10,713 nt of DNA from an uncultured Allofournierella sp. (GTDB lineage Bacteria > Bacillota > Clostridia > Oscillospirales > Ruminococcaceae), in the NCBI GenBank assembly GCA_944382705.1, contig CALWNE010000018.1:1-10713 (forward strand), written 5' to 3'. Shown piece by piece: positions 1-6,019 of this stretch. Position 1 is the first letter of the stretch. Every line of letters starts with the position of its first letter. Made by a program: the position numbers and the translations under genes. A model generated the notes under the pieces. The model was not told where the DNA came from. It ran no database searches and worked only from the letters and a program-made list of their open reading frames with translations.

Positions 1-1517
1 CTATCAATACCCCCCTGACCCTGGTGGAGGAAACCCAGGATACGGTAAATGCAAGCGGCATTAGCTCCTACTTTACCGATGCCGTATACACCACGCTGAA
101 AAAGCAGCTGGTGGAGGAACTGGGTTATACCGAGCAGGAAGCTCACAACGAAATTTACGACGGTGGCTTGCGCATTTATGCTACCGTAGACCCCTATATG
201 CAAAGTGAGCTGGAAACCCTCATGCTCAACCGGGACGACGCCATCGCCTGGGGCTGGCGGGAGCAGGAATATGAACTGGGCTCCAAGAGCGTAGACGATG
301 CCATGCAGGAGGAGAATGTGGTGCTCAATGAGGATGGAACTCTGAAAACGACCCAGAGCAACGATGGCACTGTATACTATTACAAAAAAGTTCATACCCA
401 GGTGGGTGTGGTTACCATGGACTACGAAGGTGCCGTTAAGGCGTTGGTTGGCGGTTTAGGCGAAAAAACCACCAGTCTTAGCCTGAACCGTGCAGTGGAT
501 GTGGCCAAGCAGACCGGCTCCACCATGAAACCCATTGCCGCCTACGCACTGGGTGTGGATATGGGCTGGATTAACTACTCCACCAATCTGGTGGACCAGG
601 GTGTTGGCTATCTGCTCAAAAAGAACTACGAGTCTGCCTATCCCCAGTATAAGGAAAAGCTCTTTGCGCTGAATGCGCCTGAAGTGGCAGCTAACCCTGG
701 CATCTGGCGTGATTGGCCCTCCAACTATAACACCAATACCGGCCACGGCGAGCGGACGGTGAATATTAATTATGCCATTGCCCAGTCCCTTAACACCATT
801 GCGGTGCAGGTGGGCCAGCTGGTAGGTGCGGATACTATGTACAGCTTTGCCAAGGATACCCTGGGCATGAACCACCTTACCCCCAATGATGCATCTTTGG
901 CACCCATTGTACTGGGCAGCCAGCAGGAAGGTGCAACACCCATGGAACTGGCAGGTGCCTACCAGATGTTTGGCAACGGAGGCGAGTATGTAACCCCCCA
1001 TCTGTATACCCGTGTGGAACGGGCGGCTACTGGTGAGGTGCTGATTGACAATACCCTCAACATTGTGCACACGCAGGCCATTCAGGAAAGCACCTCCGTT
1101 ATTATGAACCGGCTGCTGCAAGGTGTTCTGGGCAGTGGCGGTACCGCTGGCGGAATGAAGCCCAGCGGTAAGATGGAAGCTGCTGCAAAAACCGGTACCA
1201 CCAGCGATAACAAGGACTTTACCTTTGTGGGCCTGACCCCTTACTATGTAACCAGTATGTGGTGGGGCTATGATACCCCGTATGATATGTATTCCATGGG
1301 GATTAAAAACGCAAAGGACATTCAAAAGGTTTGGAAACGCTATATGGAAACCGTACAGGAAGGTTTGGAGTATAAGGCGTTCCCCACCAGCGAGGATGTG
1401 CGTACCGCTGCATTTTGCACCGAAAGCGGCGAGTTGGCAGGGGCGAACTGTCCCAGCCGGCAGACCGGTTATTATACCAGCGATAATATGCCGGGGCATT
1501 GTGCGCTGCACCCCTAA
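1..1517 (+). CDS. Class A penicillin-binding protein (PBP1A-like), C-terminal part, 5' truncated by window edge
   Basis: Extracytoplasmic enzyme that crosslinks peptidoglycan. The reading frame is open from the first bases, so the true start, the membrane anchor and the glycosyltransferase (GT51) domain must lie upstream of the window; about 505 residues are visible. The segment GGLRIYATVDPYMQ (bases about 162-203) is the usual linker leading into the transpeptidase domain. All three transpeptidase motifs are present: STMK with the nucleophilic serine at bases 519-530, SLN at about 786-794, and KTGT at about 1188-1199. The C-terminus has three cysteines spaced along a short tail (AFCTES, ANCPSR, GHCALHP), and there is no long Ser/Pro-rich extension. 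A strong terminator follows 14 bases after the stop, so this gene ends its transcription unit. The family call is firm; a specific symbol such as ponA or mrcA cannot be fixed from the fragment. Confidence 0.95.
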   Translation, partial: INTPLTLVEETQDTVNASGISSYFTDAVYTTLKKQLVEELGYTEQEAHNEIYDGGLRIYATVDPYMQSELETLMLNRDDAIAWGWREQEYELGSKSVDDAMQEENVVLNEDGTLKTTQSNDGTVYYYKKVHTQVGVVTMDYEGAVKALVGGLGEKTTSLSLNRAVDVAKQTGSTMKPIAAYALGVDMGWINYSTNLVDQGVGYLLKKNYESAYPQYKEKLFALNAPEVAANPGIWRDWPSNYNTNTGHGERTVNINYAIAQSLNTIAVQVGQLVGADTMYSFAKDTLGMNHLTPNDASLAPIVLGSQQEGATPMELAGAYQMFGNGGEYVTPHLYTRVERAATGEVLIDNTLNIVHTQAIQESTSVIMNRLLQGVLGSGGTAGGMKPSGKMEAAAKTGTTSDNKDFTFVGLTPYYVTSMWWGYDTPYDMYSMGIKNAKDIQKVWKRYMETVQEGLEYKAFPTSEDVRTAAFCTESGELAGANCPSRQTGYYTSDNMPGHCALHP

Positions 1518-1531
1518 TAAAATGACTCTGT

Positions 1532-1573
1532 AAAAAACAGCGATGGCTGCTATTGGCGCCATCGCTGTTTTTT
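1532..1573 (+). terminator. Rho-independent terminator after the PBP gene
   Basis: A perfect 16-bp inverted repeat: bases 1532-1547 (six A then ACAGCGATGGC-type stem) pair with 1558-1573 (GCCATCGCTG followed by six T), with a 10-nt loop. The A-run before and T-run after mean it could also work on the minus strand, though no minus-strand gene points into it. Confidence 0.92.
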
Positions 1574-1644
1574 GCTTGTTTTGTGTAAAATATAGCTAAA
1601 AAATTTATTAATTCACAAAGAAATAAATAAGAAGGTAACCAAAA

Positions 1645-1674
1645 ATACAAGGAAAGCTTGCATTTTGCTACAAT
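1645..1674 (+). promoter_or_regulatory. Probable sigma-A-type promoter for the threonine/lysine unit (extended -10)
   Basis: The AT-rich gap 1574-1729 holds TGCTACAAT at 1666-1674, an extended -10 (TG at 1666-1667, TACAAT at 1669-1674). The -35 position around 1645-1651 is a poor match (ATACAAG), which an extended -10 can tolerate. Start of transcription would fall near 1681, giving a leader of about 50 nt before the ATG at 1730. An alternative pair, TTGCAT (1658-1663) with TACACT (1682-1687) at 18-bp spacing, is weaker. No T-box, riboswitch or attenuator hairpin was recognised in this gap. Confidence 0.45.
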
Positions 1675-1729
1675 AAAGTAGTACACTAACGATACAGAGG
1701 AAAACACTTGTGTGTGAGGGGAGAACAAA

Positions 1730-2158
1730 ATGACGAAGCGGCATTTTTTGCTGGTAGATGCGGAAGTGCTACCAGAAGTGTTTTTAAAAGTTTTAAAGGC
1801 CAAAGAGCTTTTGGCCAGCGGTGCGGCCCGCAATATTTCGGCCGCTGCTCGCGCGGTGGATCTTTCGCGCAGCGCCTTCTACAAATACAAAGACTGTGTG
1901 TTTGATGCCCGCAGCAGTCAGCAGATTGTTACGGTACAAGCTGTTCTCCGTGACGAGACAGGTGCTCTCCAGGCTTTATTGGCAGGCATTTCTGAGGCAG
2001 GGGGCAGTGTGGTGACCATCACCCAGGCAACGCCAGAAAATGGTGCAGCGAAGGTAGAACTCACCGTGCGTACCGATACCCTGAAGATGAGCCTGGGGGA
2101 GATGTTTGCCCGGCTGAGTCTGCAACCTATGGTGGTACATATTCACCAGGGCGTATAA
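1730..2158 (+). CDS. pheB: UPF0735 family ACT domain-containing protein (PheB-like)
   Basis: A 142-residue cytoplasmic protein matching the UPF0735/PheB family, whose Bacillus member is about 147 residues. The opening KRHFLLVDAEVLPEVFLKVL, then the LLASG and SRSAFYKYKD segments, are typical of the family. Residues about 36-58 (ISAAARAVDLSRSAFYKYKD) look like a helix-turn-helix; residues about 66-142 form an ACT domain, a small fold that usually binds amino acids. The start ATG has AGGGGAG at 1717-1723, six bases upstream. It opens the unit and is followed 80 bases later by hom. Its biochemical role is not established; the HTH-plus-ACT layout and its place ahead of hom suggest an amino-acid-responsive regulator, which is inference. 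The symbol pheB is taken from the Bacillus family name and does not imply a role in phenylalanine synthesis here. Confidence 0.9.
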   Translation: MTKRHFLLVDAEVLPEVFLKVLKAKELLASGAARNISAAARAVDLSRSAFYKYKDCVFDARSSQQIVTVQAVLRDETGALQALLAGISEAGGSVVTITQATPENGAAKVELTVRTDTLKMSLGEMFARLSLQPMVVHIHQGV

Positions 2159-2238
2159 GGCAAACGCTGCAGCAAAATTATAACAAGGCGACACAAAGCC
2201 GGTTTCATCGGCATCTACTTTAAAAGGAGGCGTATATT

Positions 2239-3459
2239 GTGGCAAAGATAGCAATCCTGGGGTTTGGTACTGTGGGCAGCGGCGTGGCAGAAATTTTGCA
2301 GGCCAATGCAGCGTTGTTGGCTGCCCGTGCAGGCCAGCCGTTGGAAATCGGAGCCATTTTGGTGCGCAGCAAGCGCACCCATCCCCTGGAACACCTGTTT
2401 GTGCAGCGGATGGAAGATATCCTGCAAGATGAATCCATTGATTTGGTGGTAGAGTGCATGGGCGGAACCCAGGCCGCTTACCCCTATGTAAAACAGGCGC
2501 TGGCCAGCGGGCGAAGCGTGGTTACCAGCAATAAAGAGTTGGTAGCAGAGTATGGTGCAGAACTGCTGGAGCTGGCAAAACAAAAGGATGCGGCCTTTTT
2601 GTTTGAAGCCAGCGTGGGCGGTGGCACTCCGATTCTTACCCCTATGTTTCAGAGCTTGGCAGCAGGGCGTATCCAGCGGATTCAGGGCATCTTAAATGGC
2701 ACCACCAATTTTATGCTGGGCCGGATGGAACGGTTGGAGATGGAATTTGACCAGGCGCTGGCATTGGCCCAGCAGATGGGATATGCCGAAGCAGTTGATC
2801 CATCGGACGATGTGGACGGTCGGGATGCTTGCCGAAAAATTGCCATCCTGGCAAGCCTTGCGTTTGGCAGCCAAATCCGCCCTGGGCGCATCCAGGCCAG
2901 GGGCATTCGTGTCATAGAGGCTTCGGACATGAAAGCAGCCCGCCAATTGGGCTGCGCCATCAAGCTGATTGCCTGGGCAAAACAGCAGGAAGACCAGCTC
3001 AACGCAGCGGTAGAACCCATGCTGGTGCCCCTGGCCAGCCAGCTGGGCCAGGTGAACGATGTGTACAACGGTGTGATGGTTACCGGAGAAATGGCAGGGG
3101 ATGTGATGTTCTACGGCCAGGGTGCCGGCAAGCTGGCTACCGCAAGCGCCGTGGTGGCAGACTTGATTTTGGCCTTGCAGCAGAAAGAAGCTGTGCACAA
3201 TCTGCTTTTCTGGCAACCGGAACAAAGCCAGCAGCCTATCGCTGGCGAAGAAGGTTCCTTTGCTTGCTACATCCGAGTGCAGGGCTTGGCTGCTTCCATG
3301 ATGCCCCGCTTGTACGGGGAGGGGGAACTGGTGCTGGACGAAGGTGTTCAATGCAGCTACCTGACCGAAAACATTACAGCGCAAGCCCTGGAACAAGCCA
3401 ACCGACAGGTACAGGCACTGGGCGGCAAGGTTGCTCTGGTGCTGCGCTGCCTGGAATGA
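2239..3459 (+). CDS. hom: Homoserine dehydrogenase
   Basis: NAD(P)H-dependent reduction of aspartate 4-semialdehyde to homoserine, the branch point to threonine and methionine. The protein is 406 residues, in the usual range. The N-terminal Rossmann motif is GFGTVG (residues 8-13). The catalytic lysines known in yeast enzyme (K117, K223) match K99 in SNKELVAEYG and K200 in DVDGRDACRK. Also seen are EASVGGGTPI (123-132), NGTTNFMLGRM (153-163) and GQGAGKLATASAVV (293-306). The tail after about residue 340 occupies the place of the regulatory ACT domain but lacks its usual D-x-P-G-V-L signature. Translation starts at GTG, supported by AAAAGGAGG at 2222-2230, eight bases upstream. It lies 80 bases after the ACT/HTH gene and 24 bases before thrB, consistent with one operon. 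Confidence 0.97.
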   Translation: MAKIAILGFGTVGSGVAEILQANAALLAARAGQPLEIGAILVRSKRTHPLEHLFVQRMEDILQDESIDLVVECMGGTQAAYPYVKQALASGRSVVTSNKELVAEYGAELLELAKQKDAAFLFEASVGGGTPILTPMFQSLAAGRIQRIQGILNGTTNFMLGRMERLEMEFDQALALAQQMGYAEAVDPSDDVDGRDACRKIAILASLAFGSQIRPGRIQARGIRVIEASDMKAARQLGCAIKLIAWAKQQEDQLNAAVEPMLVPLASQLGQVNDVYNGVMVTGEMAGDVMFYGQGAGKLATASAVVADLILALQQKEAVHNLLFWQPEQSQQPIAGEEGSFACYIRVQGLAASMMPRLYGEGELVLDEGVQCSYLTENITAQALEQANRQVQALGGKVALVLRCLE

Positions 3460-3483
3460 AACCAAACAGGAGGGCATAGAACT

Positions 3484-4374
3484 ATGATTAAGGTACGGGT
3501 ACCTGCTACCAGTGCCAATGTGGGCGCTGGGTTTGATGCGCTGGGGTTGGCAGTTTCGCTGCACAACACCATCACAATGGAAGAATGGGATGGTTTGGAC
3601 ATTCAATCTACGGACGGGTCTCTGATTCCCACCGGCAGTTCCAATTTGATTTATCGTTCCGCAAAGGCGGTGTACGATCAGCTGGGCAGACCCATGAAGG
3701 GGCTGCGTGTCCGCCAGGAAAACCCTATTCCCATGGCACGGGGGCTGGGCTCCAGCTCTGCCTGCATTGTGGCAGGTGTTATGGGGGCCAATGCCTTGCT
3801 GGGCAATGTGCTCACACGGCGGCAGATGCTCACCCTGGCAACCTCCATTGAGGGCCACCCAGATAATGTGGCTCCTGCCATTTTGGGCGGCTTTGTTACC
3901 AGCGTGTTTGACGAAGGTCAGGTGTACAGTGTCCGCAAGGAAATTGACCCTTCCCTGGCGTTTGCCGCATTCATCCCCAATTTTCGGCTGCTGACCGAAA
4001 AGGCACGGGCTGCCCTGCCGGATACAATTACCCGGCAGGAGGCAATATACAATCTGTCCCGGGCAGCACTGGCCACCGCTGCATTCTGCGATGGAGACTA
4101 TGAGCTTTTGCGGGTGGCAACCAAGGATGCACTGCACCAAAAATACCGTCTGCCGCTGATTCCTGGGGGAGAGCGGGTGTTTGAAATTGCAAACGATTTA
4201 GGGGCCTATGCGGTGTATCTTTCCGGCGCAGGGCCCACCATTATGGCGGTAGTTCATCGGGATGACACCGAATTTTTTGAACGGGCCGAGCAAGCCTTAA
4301 TGGAACAGCCGGAAACCATGGCGTTTTCTTTGCGGCGTATGCTTGCGGATAACATCGGTGCCGTGGTAGAATAA
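3484..4374 (+). CDS. thrB: Homoserine kinase (GHMP family)
   Basis: Phosphorylates homoserine with ATP to O-phosphohomoserine, the substrate of threonine synthase. At 296 residues it has the normal length. The three GHMP kinase motifs are visible: N-terminal PATSANVGAGFDALGLA (residues 7-23), the ATP-binding glycine-rich loop PIPMARGLGSSSA (81-93), and the C-terminal LSGAGPT (246-252). EGHPDNVAPA (123-132) is also typical of ThrB and holds the acidic and asparagine residues of the active site. AGGAGGG at 3468-3474 sits nine bases before the ATG. It follows hom closely. The next gene, lysC, is separated by an unusually long 151-nt gap for this operon (see the leader element). No threonine synthase gene lies nearby in the window. 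Confidence 0.97.
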   Translation: MIKVRVPATSANVGAGFDALGLAVSLHNTITMEEWDGLDIQSTDGSLIPTGSSNLIYRSAKAVYDQLGRPMKGLRVRQENPIPMARGLGSSSACIVAGVMGANALLGNVLTRRQMLTLATSIEGHPDNVAPAILGGFVTSVFDEGQVYSVRKEIDPSLAFAAFIPNFRLLTEKARAALPDTITRQEAIYNLSRAALATAAFCDGDYELLRVATKDALHQKYRLPLIPGGERVFEIANDLGAYAVYLSGAGPTIMAVVHRDDTEFFERAEQALMEQPETMAFSLRRMLADNIGAVVE

Positions 4375-4385
4375 AGGACAGAAGT

Positions 4386-4500
4386 GTTTGCGGTACGAGA
4401 GCAGTGGGGTGGTGTTTGACCCCGGCTCATGCTGCAAACTGACCAACGGATGCCGCCTAAGCCATCAAGCTGCAACAGGCAGCGGGGCAGGGCGGTGCAT
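4386..4500 (+). promoter_or_regulatory. Structured two-hairpin leader between thrB and lysC (unknown class)
   Basis: Two strong stem-loops occupy most of the 151-nt gap. The first, 4386-4439, pairs GTTTGC (4386-4391) with GCAAAC (4434-4439), continues through 4392-4395/4430-4433 with two wobbles, then GAG (4397-4399) with CTC (4426-4428), and is capped by GGGGT (4406-4410) with ACCCC (4419-4423). The second, 4450-4500, pairs ATGC/GCAT (4450-4453 with 4497-4500) and CGCC/GGCG (4454-4457 with 4491-4494), then GCC/GGC (4461-4463 with 4486-4488) and GCTGC/GCAGC (4469-4473 with 4479-4483). No T-run follows either hairpin, so this is not a simple terminator. GCTGC at 4431-4435 could instead pair with GCAGC at 4479-4483, giving a possible switch between folds. 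It does not match the lysine riboswitch or T-box as I know them. Pairings were done by eye. Confidence 0.45.
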
Positions 4501-4525
4501 TGGGAGAGAGGGAGTTGAGTATCAG

Positions 4526-5734
4526 ATGGCGTTGATTGTACAAAAATTCGGGGGCAGCTCGGTGGCAAATCGTGACCGCATCTTTAATGTGGCTCGCATC
4601 GTGGCGGATACCCGCAACGCAGGCAATGATGTGGTGGTAGTTGTTTCTGCTCAGGGCGATACCACCGATGATTTAATTCAAAAGGCCGCTGAAATTACCA
4701 GCAGCCCGTCTCAGCGAGAGATGGATATGCTGTTGGCTACTGGCGAACAGATTTCCATTTCGCTGCTGGCAATGGCACTTAGCGAACTGGGCGTGTCGGC
4801 CATTAGTCTTACAGGCTGGCAGGCTGGATTCCACACCGACCGTGCCTATACCCGTGCCCGCATTACCCGGCTGGACAGCGAGCGGGTGGAAAGCGAACTG
4901 GCCCGTAACCGTGTGGTTGTGGTGGCAGGCTTCCAGGGCTTGAACCGCACCGAGGACATCACCACCCTGGGCCGTGGCGGCAGCGATACCAGCGCAGTGG
5001 CTCTGGCGGCAGCACTTCATGCAGATCGCTGCCAGATTTTTACCGATGTGGAGGGCGTTTACACCGCCGATCCCCGGCATATTCCCAAAGCCAAAAAGCT
5101 CAGCGAAATTACCTTTGATGAAATGCTGGAGCTGGCCAGTGCCGGTGCACAGGTTCTGAACAACCGCAGTGTAGAGCTGGCAAAAAAATACGGTGTGGAG
5201 CTGGAAGTGCTCTCCAGCCTGAACCCTGTACCGGGTACGATTGTGAAGGAGGTTACAAACGATATGGAAGGTATGCTCATTAAGGGTGTTGCAAAGGATA
5301 CGGATGTTGCCGTTATTTCTATCTTGAATGTGCCGGATGTTCCGGGCACCTCCTTCCGGGTGTTTGGTGCTCTTGCCCAGAAAAACATCAATGTGGACAT
5401 CATTCTCCAAAGCATTGGCCGCGGCAAAAATAAAGACCTTATTTTCAGCGTGCCTTTGAGCGATGCCGAAACCGCAATGCGTGTGCTGGAGGAAAACCGC
5501 CATCGGTTTGGCGGCGATGAAATCCTCATGAACACCGGCTATGCCAAGGTGTCCATGGTGGGTGCTGGCATGAAGAGCAATTCCGGTGTGGCAAGCCGTA
5601 TGTTTGAAGCACTGTATGAGGCAAATGTAAACATTCACATGATTTCCACCAGTGAAATCAAGGTGAGCGTTCTCATTGATGACAAGGATGCCGACCGTGC
5701 CGTAGCAGCTGTGCACGACGCATTCATTCACTAA
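4526..5734 (+). CDS. lysC: Aspartate kinase with tandem ACT domains
   Basis: ATP-dependent phosphorylation of aspartate, the first step towards lysine, threonine and methionine. With the ATG at 4526 the protein is 402 residues and begins MALIVQKFGGSS, the canonical kinase opening; the frame stays open back to a TTG at 4388, but that stretch looks unlike any aspartokinase N-terminus and overlaps strong RNA hairpins. Key motifs are KFGGSS (7-12), GRGGSDTSA (149-157) and FTDVEGVYTADPR (172-184). Residues about 247-402 hold two ACT domains that bind the feedback inhibitor, the first with PDVPGTSF, the second starting near YAKVSMVGAGM. The ribosome binding site for the main start is only fair (AGAGGGAG 4507-4514, 11-base spacer). 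A second, better site lies inside the gene before Met247. This is the last gene before a strong terminator. Confidence 0.96.
   Translation: MALIVQKFGGSSVANRDRIFNVARIVADTRNAGNDVVVVVSAQGDTTDDLIQKAAEITSSPSQREMDMLLATGEQISISLLAMALSELGVSAISLTGWQAGFHTDRAYTRARITRLDSERVESELARNRVVVVAGFQGLNRTEDITTLGRGGSDTSAVALAAALHADRCQIFTDVEGVYTADPRHIPKAKKLSEITFDEMLELASAGAQVLNNRSVELAKKYGVELEVLSSLNPVPGTIVKEVTNDMEGMLIKGVAKDTDVAVISILNVPDVPGTSFRVFGALAQKNINVDIILQSIGRGKNKDLIFSVPLSDAETAMRVLEENRHRFGGDEILMNTGYAKVSMVGAGMKSNSGVASRMFEALYEANVNIHMISTSEIKVSVLIDDKDADRAVAAVHDAFIH
5246..5734 (+). promoter_or_regulatory. lysC: Internal ribosome binding site and in-frame ATG that could produce a separate LysC regulatory (beta) subunit
   Basis: AAGGAGG at 5246-5252 precedes an in-frame ATG at 5264 (residue Met247) by 11 bases. 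Translation from there would yield 156 residues beginning MEGMLIKGVAK, made up of just the two ACT domains. In Bacillus subtilis the lysine-sensitive aspartokinase is known to consist of alpha and beta subunits, the beta arising from an internal start in the same gene and being of similar size. The position at the catalytic/regulatory domain boundary is the same here. That the site is used is inference; the AAGGAGG also encodes the KE of IVKEVT and could be chance. Confidence 0.5.
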
Positions 5735-5742
5735 ACAAGTTT

Positions 5743-5787
5743 CAAAGGCCCAAAGGCGGCAGTTGCCAGCTTTGGGCCTTTGTTTTT
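5743..5787 (+). terminator. Rho-independent terminator after lysC
   Basis: Perfect 13-bp stem of CAAAGGCCCAAAG (5743-5755) with CTTTGGGCCTTTG (5770-5782), an inner GGC/GCC pairing (5758-5760 with 5765-5767), and a run of five T at 5783-5787. It begins eight bases after the lysC stop and closes the amino-acid unit. Confidence 0.93.
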
Positions 5788-5830
5788 GTGGAATAAACCG
5801 GGAGAAATGGCAGGAATCCTGGCTGGGTAG

Positions 5831-5859
5831 GTGACCACAGCGATTTCTTGTGTTATAAT
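5831..5859 (+). promoter_or_regulatory. Sigma-A-type promoter with extended -10, upstream of the carboxypeptidase gene
   Basis: TGTTATAAT at 5851-5859 is a consensus extended -10 (TG, one base, TATAAT at 5854-5859). GTGACC at 5831-5836 matches four of six bases of TTGACA at exactly 17-bp spacing. Transcription should begin near 5866, leaving a leader of about 150 nt before the ATG at 6020. It sits directly after the lysC terminator, so it starts a new unit. Confidence 0.75.
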
Positions 5860-5896
5860 AAGCGATAACGGTTCTGTTGAGAAAGCCGTAATTTTA

Positions 5897-6004
5897 ATGC
5901 ACAAAACAGCGCACTGCCCACCAACAAGACAAGCCCCGATAAAAGCTAAGCGGAGCGCTGGAGCGGCAAAACCTGCTGCAAAAAAATATCGTTTTATCAA
6001 ATAA
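5897..6004 (+). CDS. Possible 35-residue basic leader peptide
   Basis: An ATG at 5897 opens a 35-codon frame ending in TAA at 6002-6004. That stop overlaps the TAAGGAG ribosome binding site of the downstream carboxypeptidase. The peptide starts MHKTAHCPPTRQ and ends KKYRFIK; it has eight lysines and three arginines and no acidic residue. Its own ribosome binding site is weak (GAGAAAG at 5880-5886, 10-base spacer). It lies wholly in the leader downstream of the 5854 promoter. The stop overlapping the next gene's binding site would allow translational coupling, but a short open frame in 150 nt can occur by chance. I do not recognise any family. Confidence 0.22.
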   Translation: MHKTAHCPPTRQAPIKAKRSAGAAKPAAKKYRFIK

Positions 6005-6019
6005 GGAGTGTTTTTGTTT

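Noticed and set aside
2179..2184. TATAAC as an internal promoter before hom
   Set aside because: No acceptable -35 at 16-18 bases upstream; the 80-nt gap is more simply read as part of the operon.
2692..4140. Very long open frame (482 codons) on the minus strand across hom and thrB; similar long minus-strand frames at 456-1562, 4673-5731, 8263-9519 and 9534-10460
   Set aside because: Each lies fully opposite a well-identified gene, has no recognisable motif, is rich in His/Gln/Cys in the way of antisense translations of Leu/Ala-rich genes, and lacks a convincing ribosome binding site.
4386..4500. Lysine riboswitch or T-box leader before lysC
   Set aside because: The conserved sequence cores of the lysine riboswitch and the T-box AGGGTGGNACCGCG motif could not be found; GGGGTGGTGTTTGACCCC only superficially recalls a T-box.
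4388..4525. 46-residue N-terminal extension of LysC from a TTG at 4388
   Set aside because: The frame is open, but the residues look unlike any aspartokinase start, the ATG at 4526 gives the canonical MALIVQKFGGSS opening and normal length, and the region forms strong RNA hairpins.
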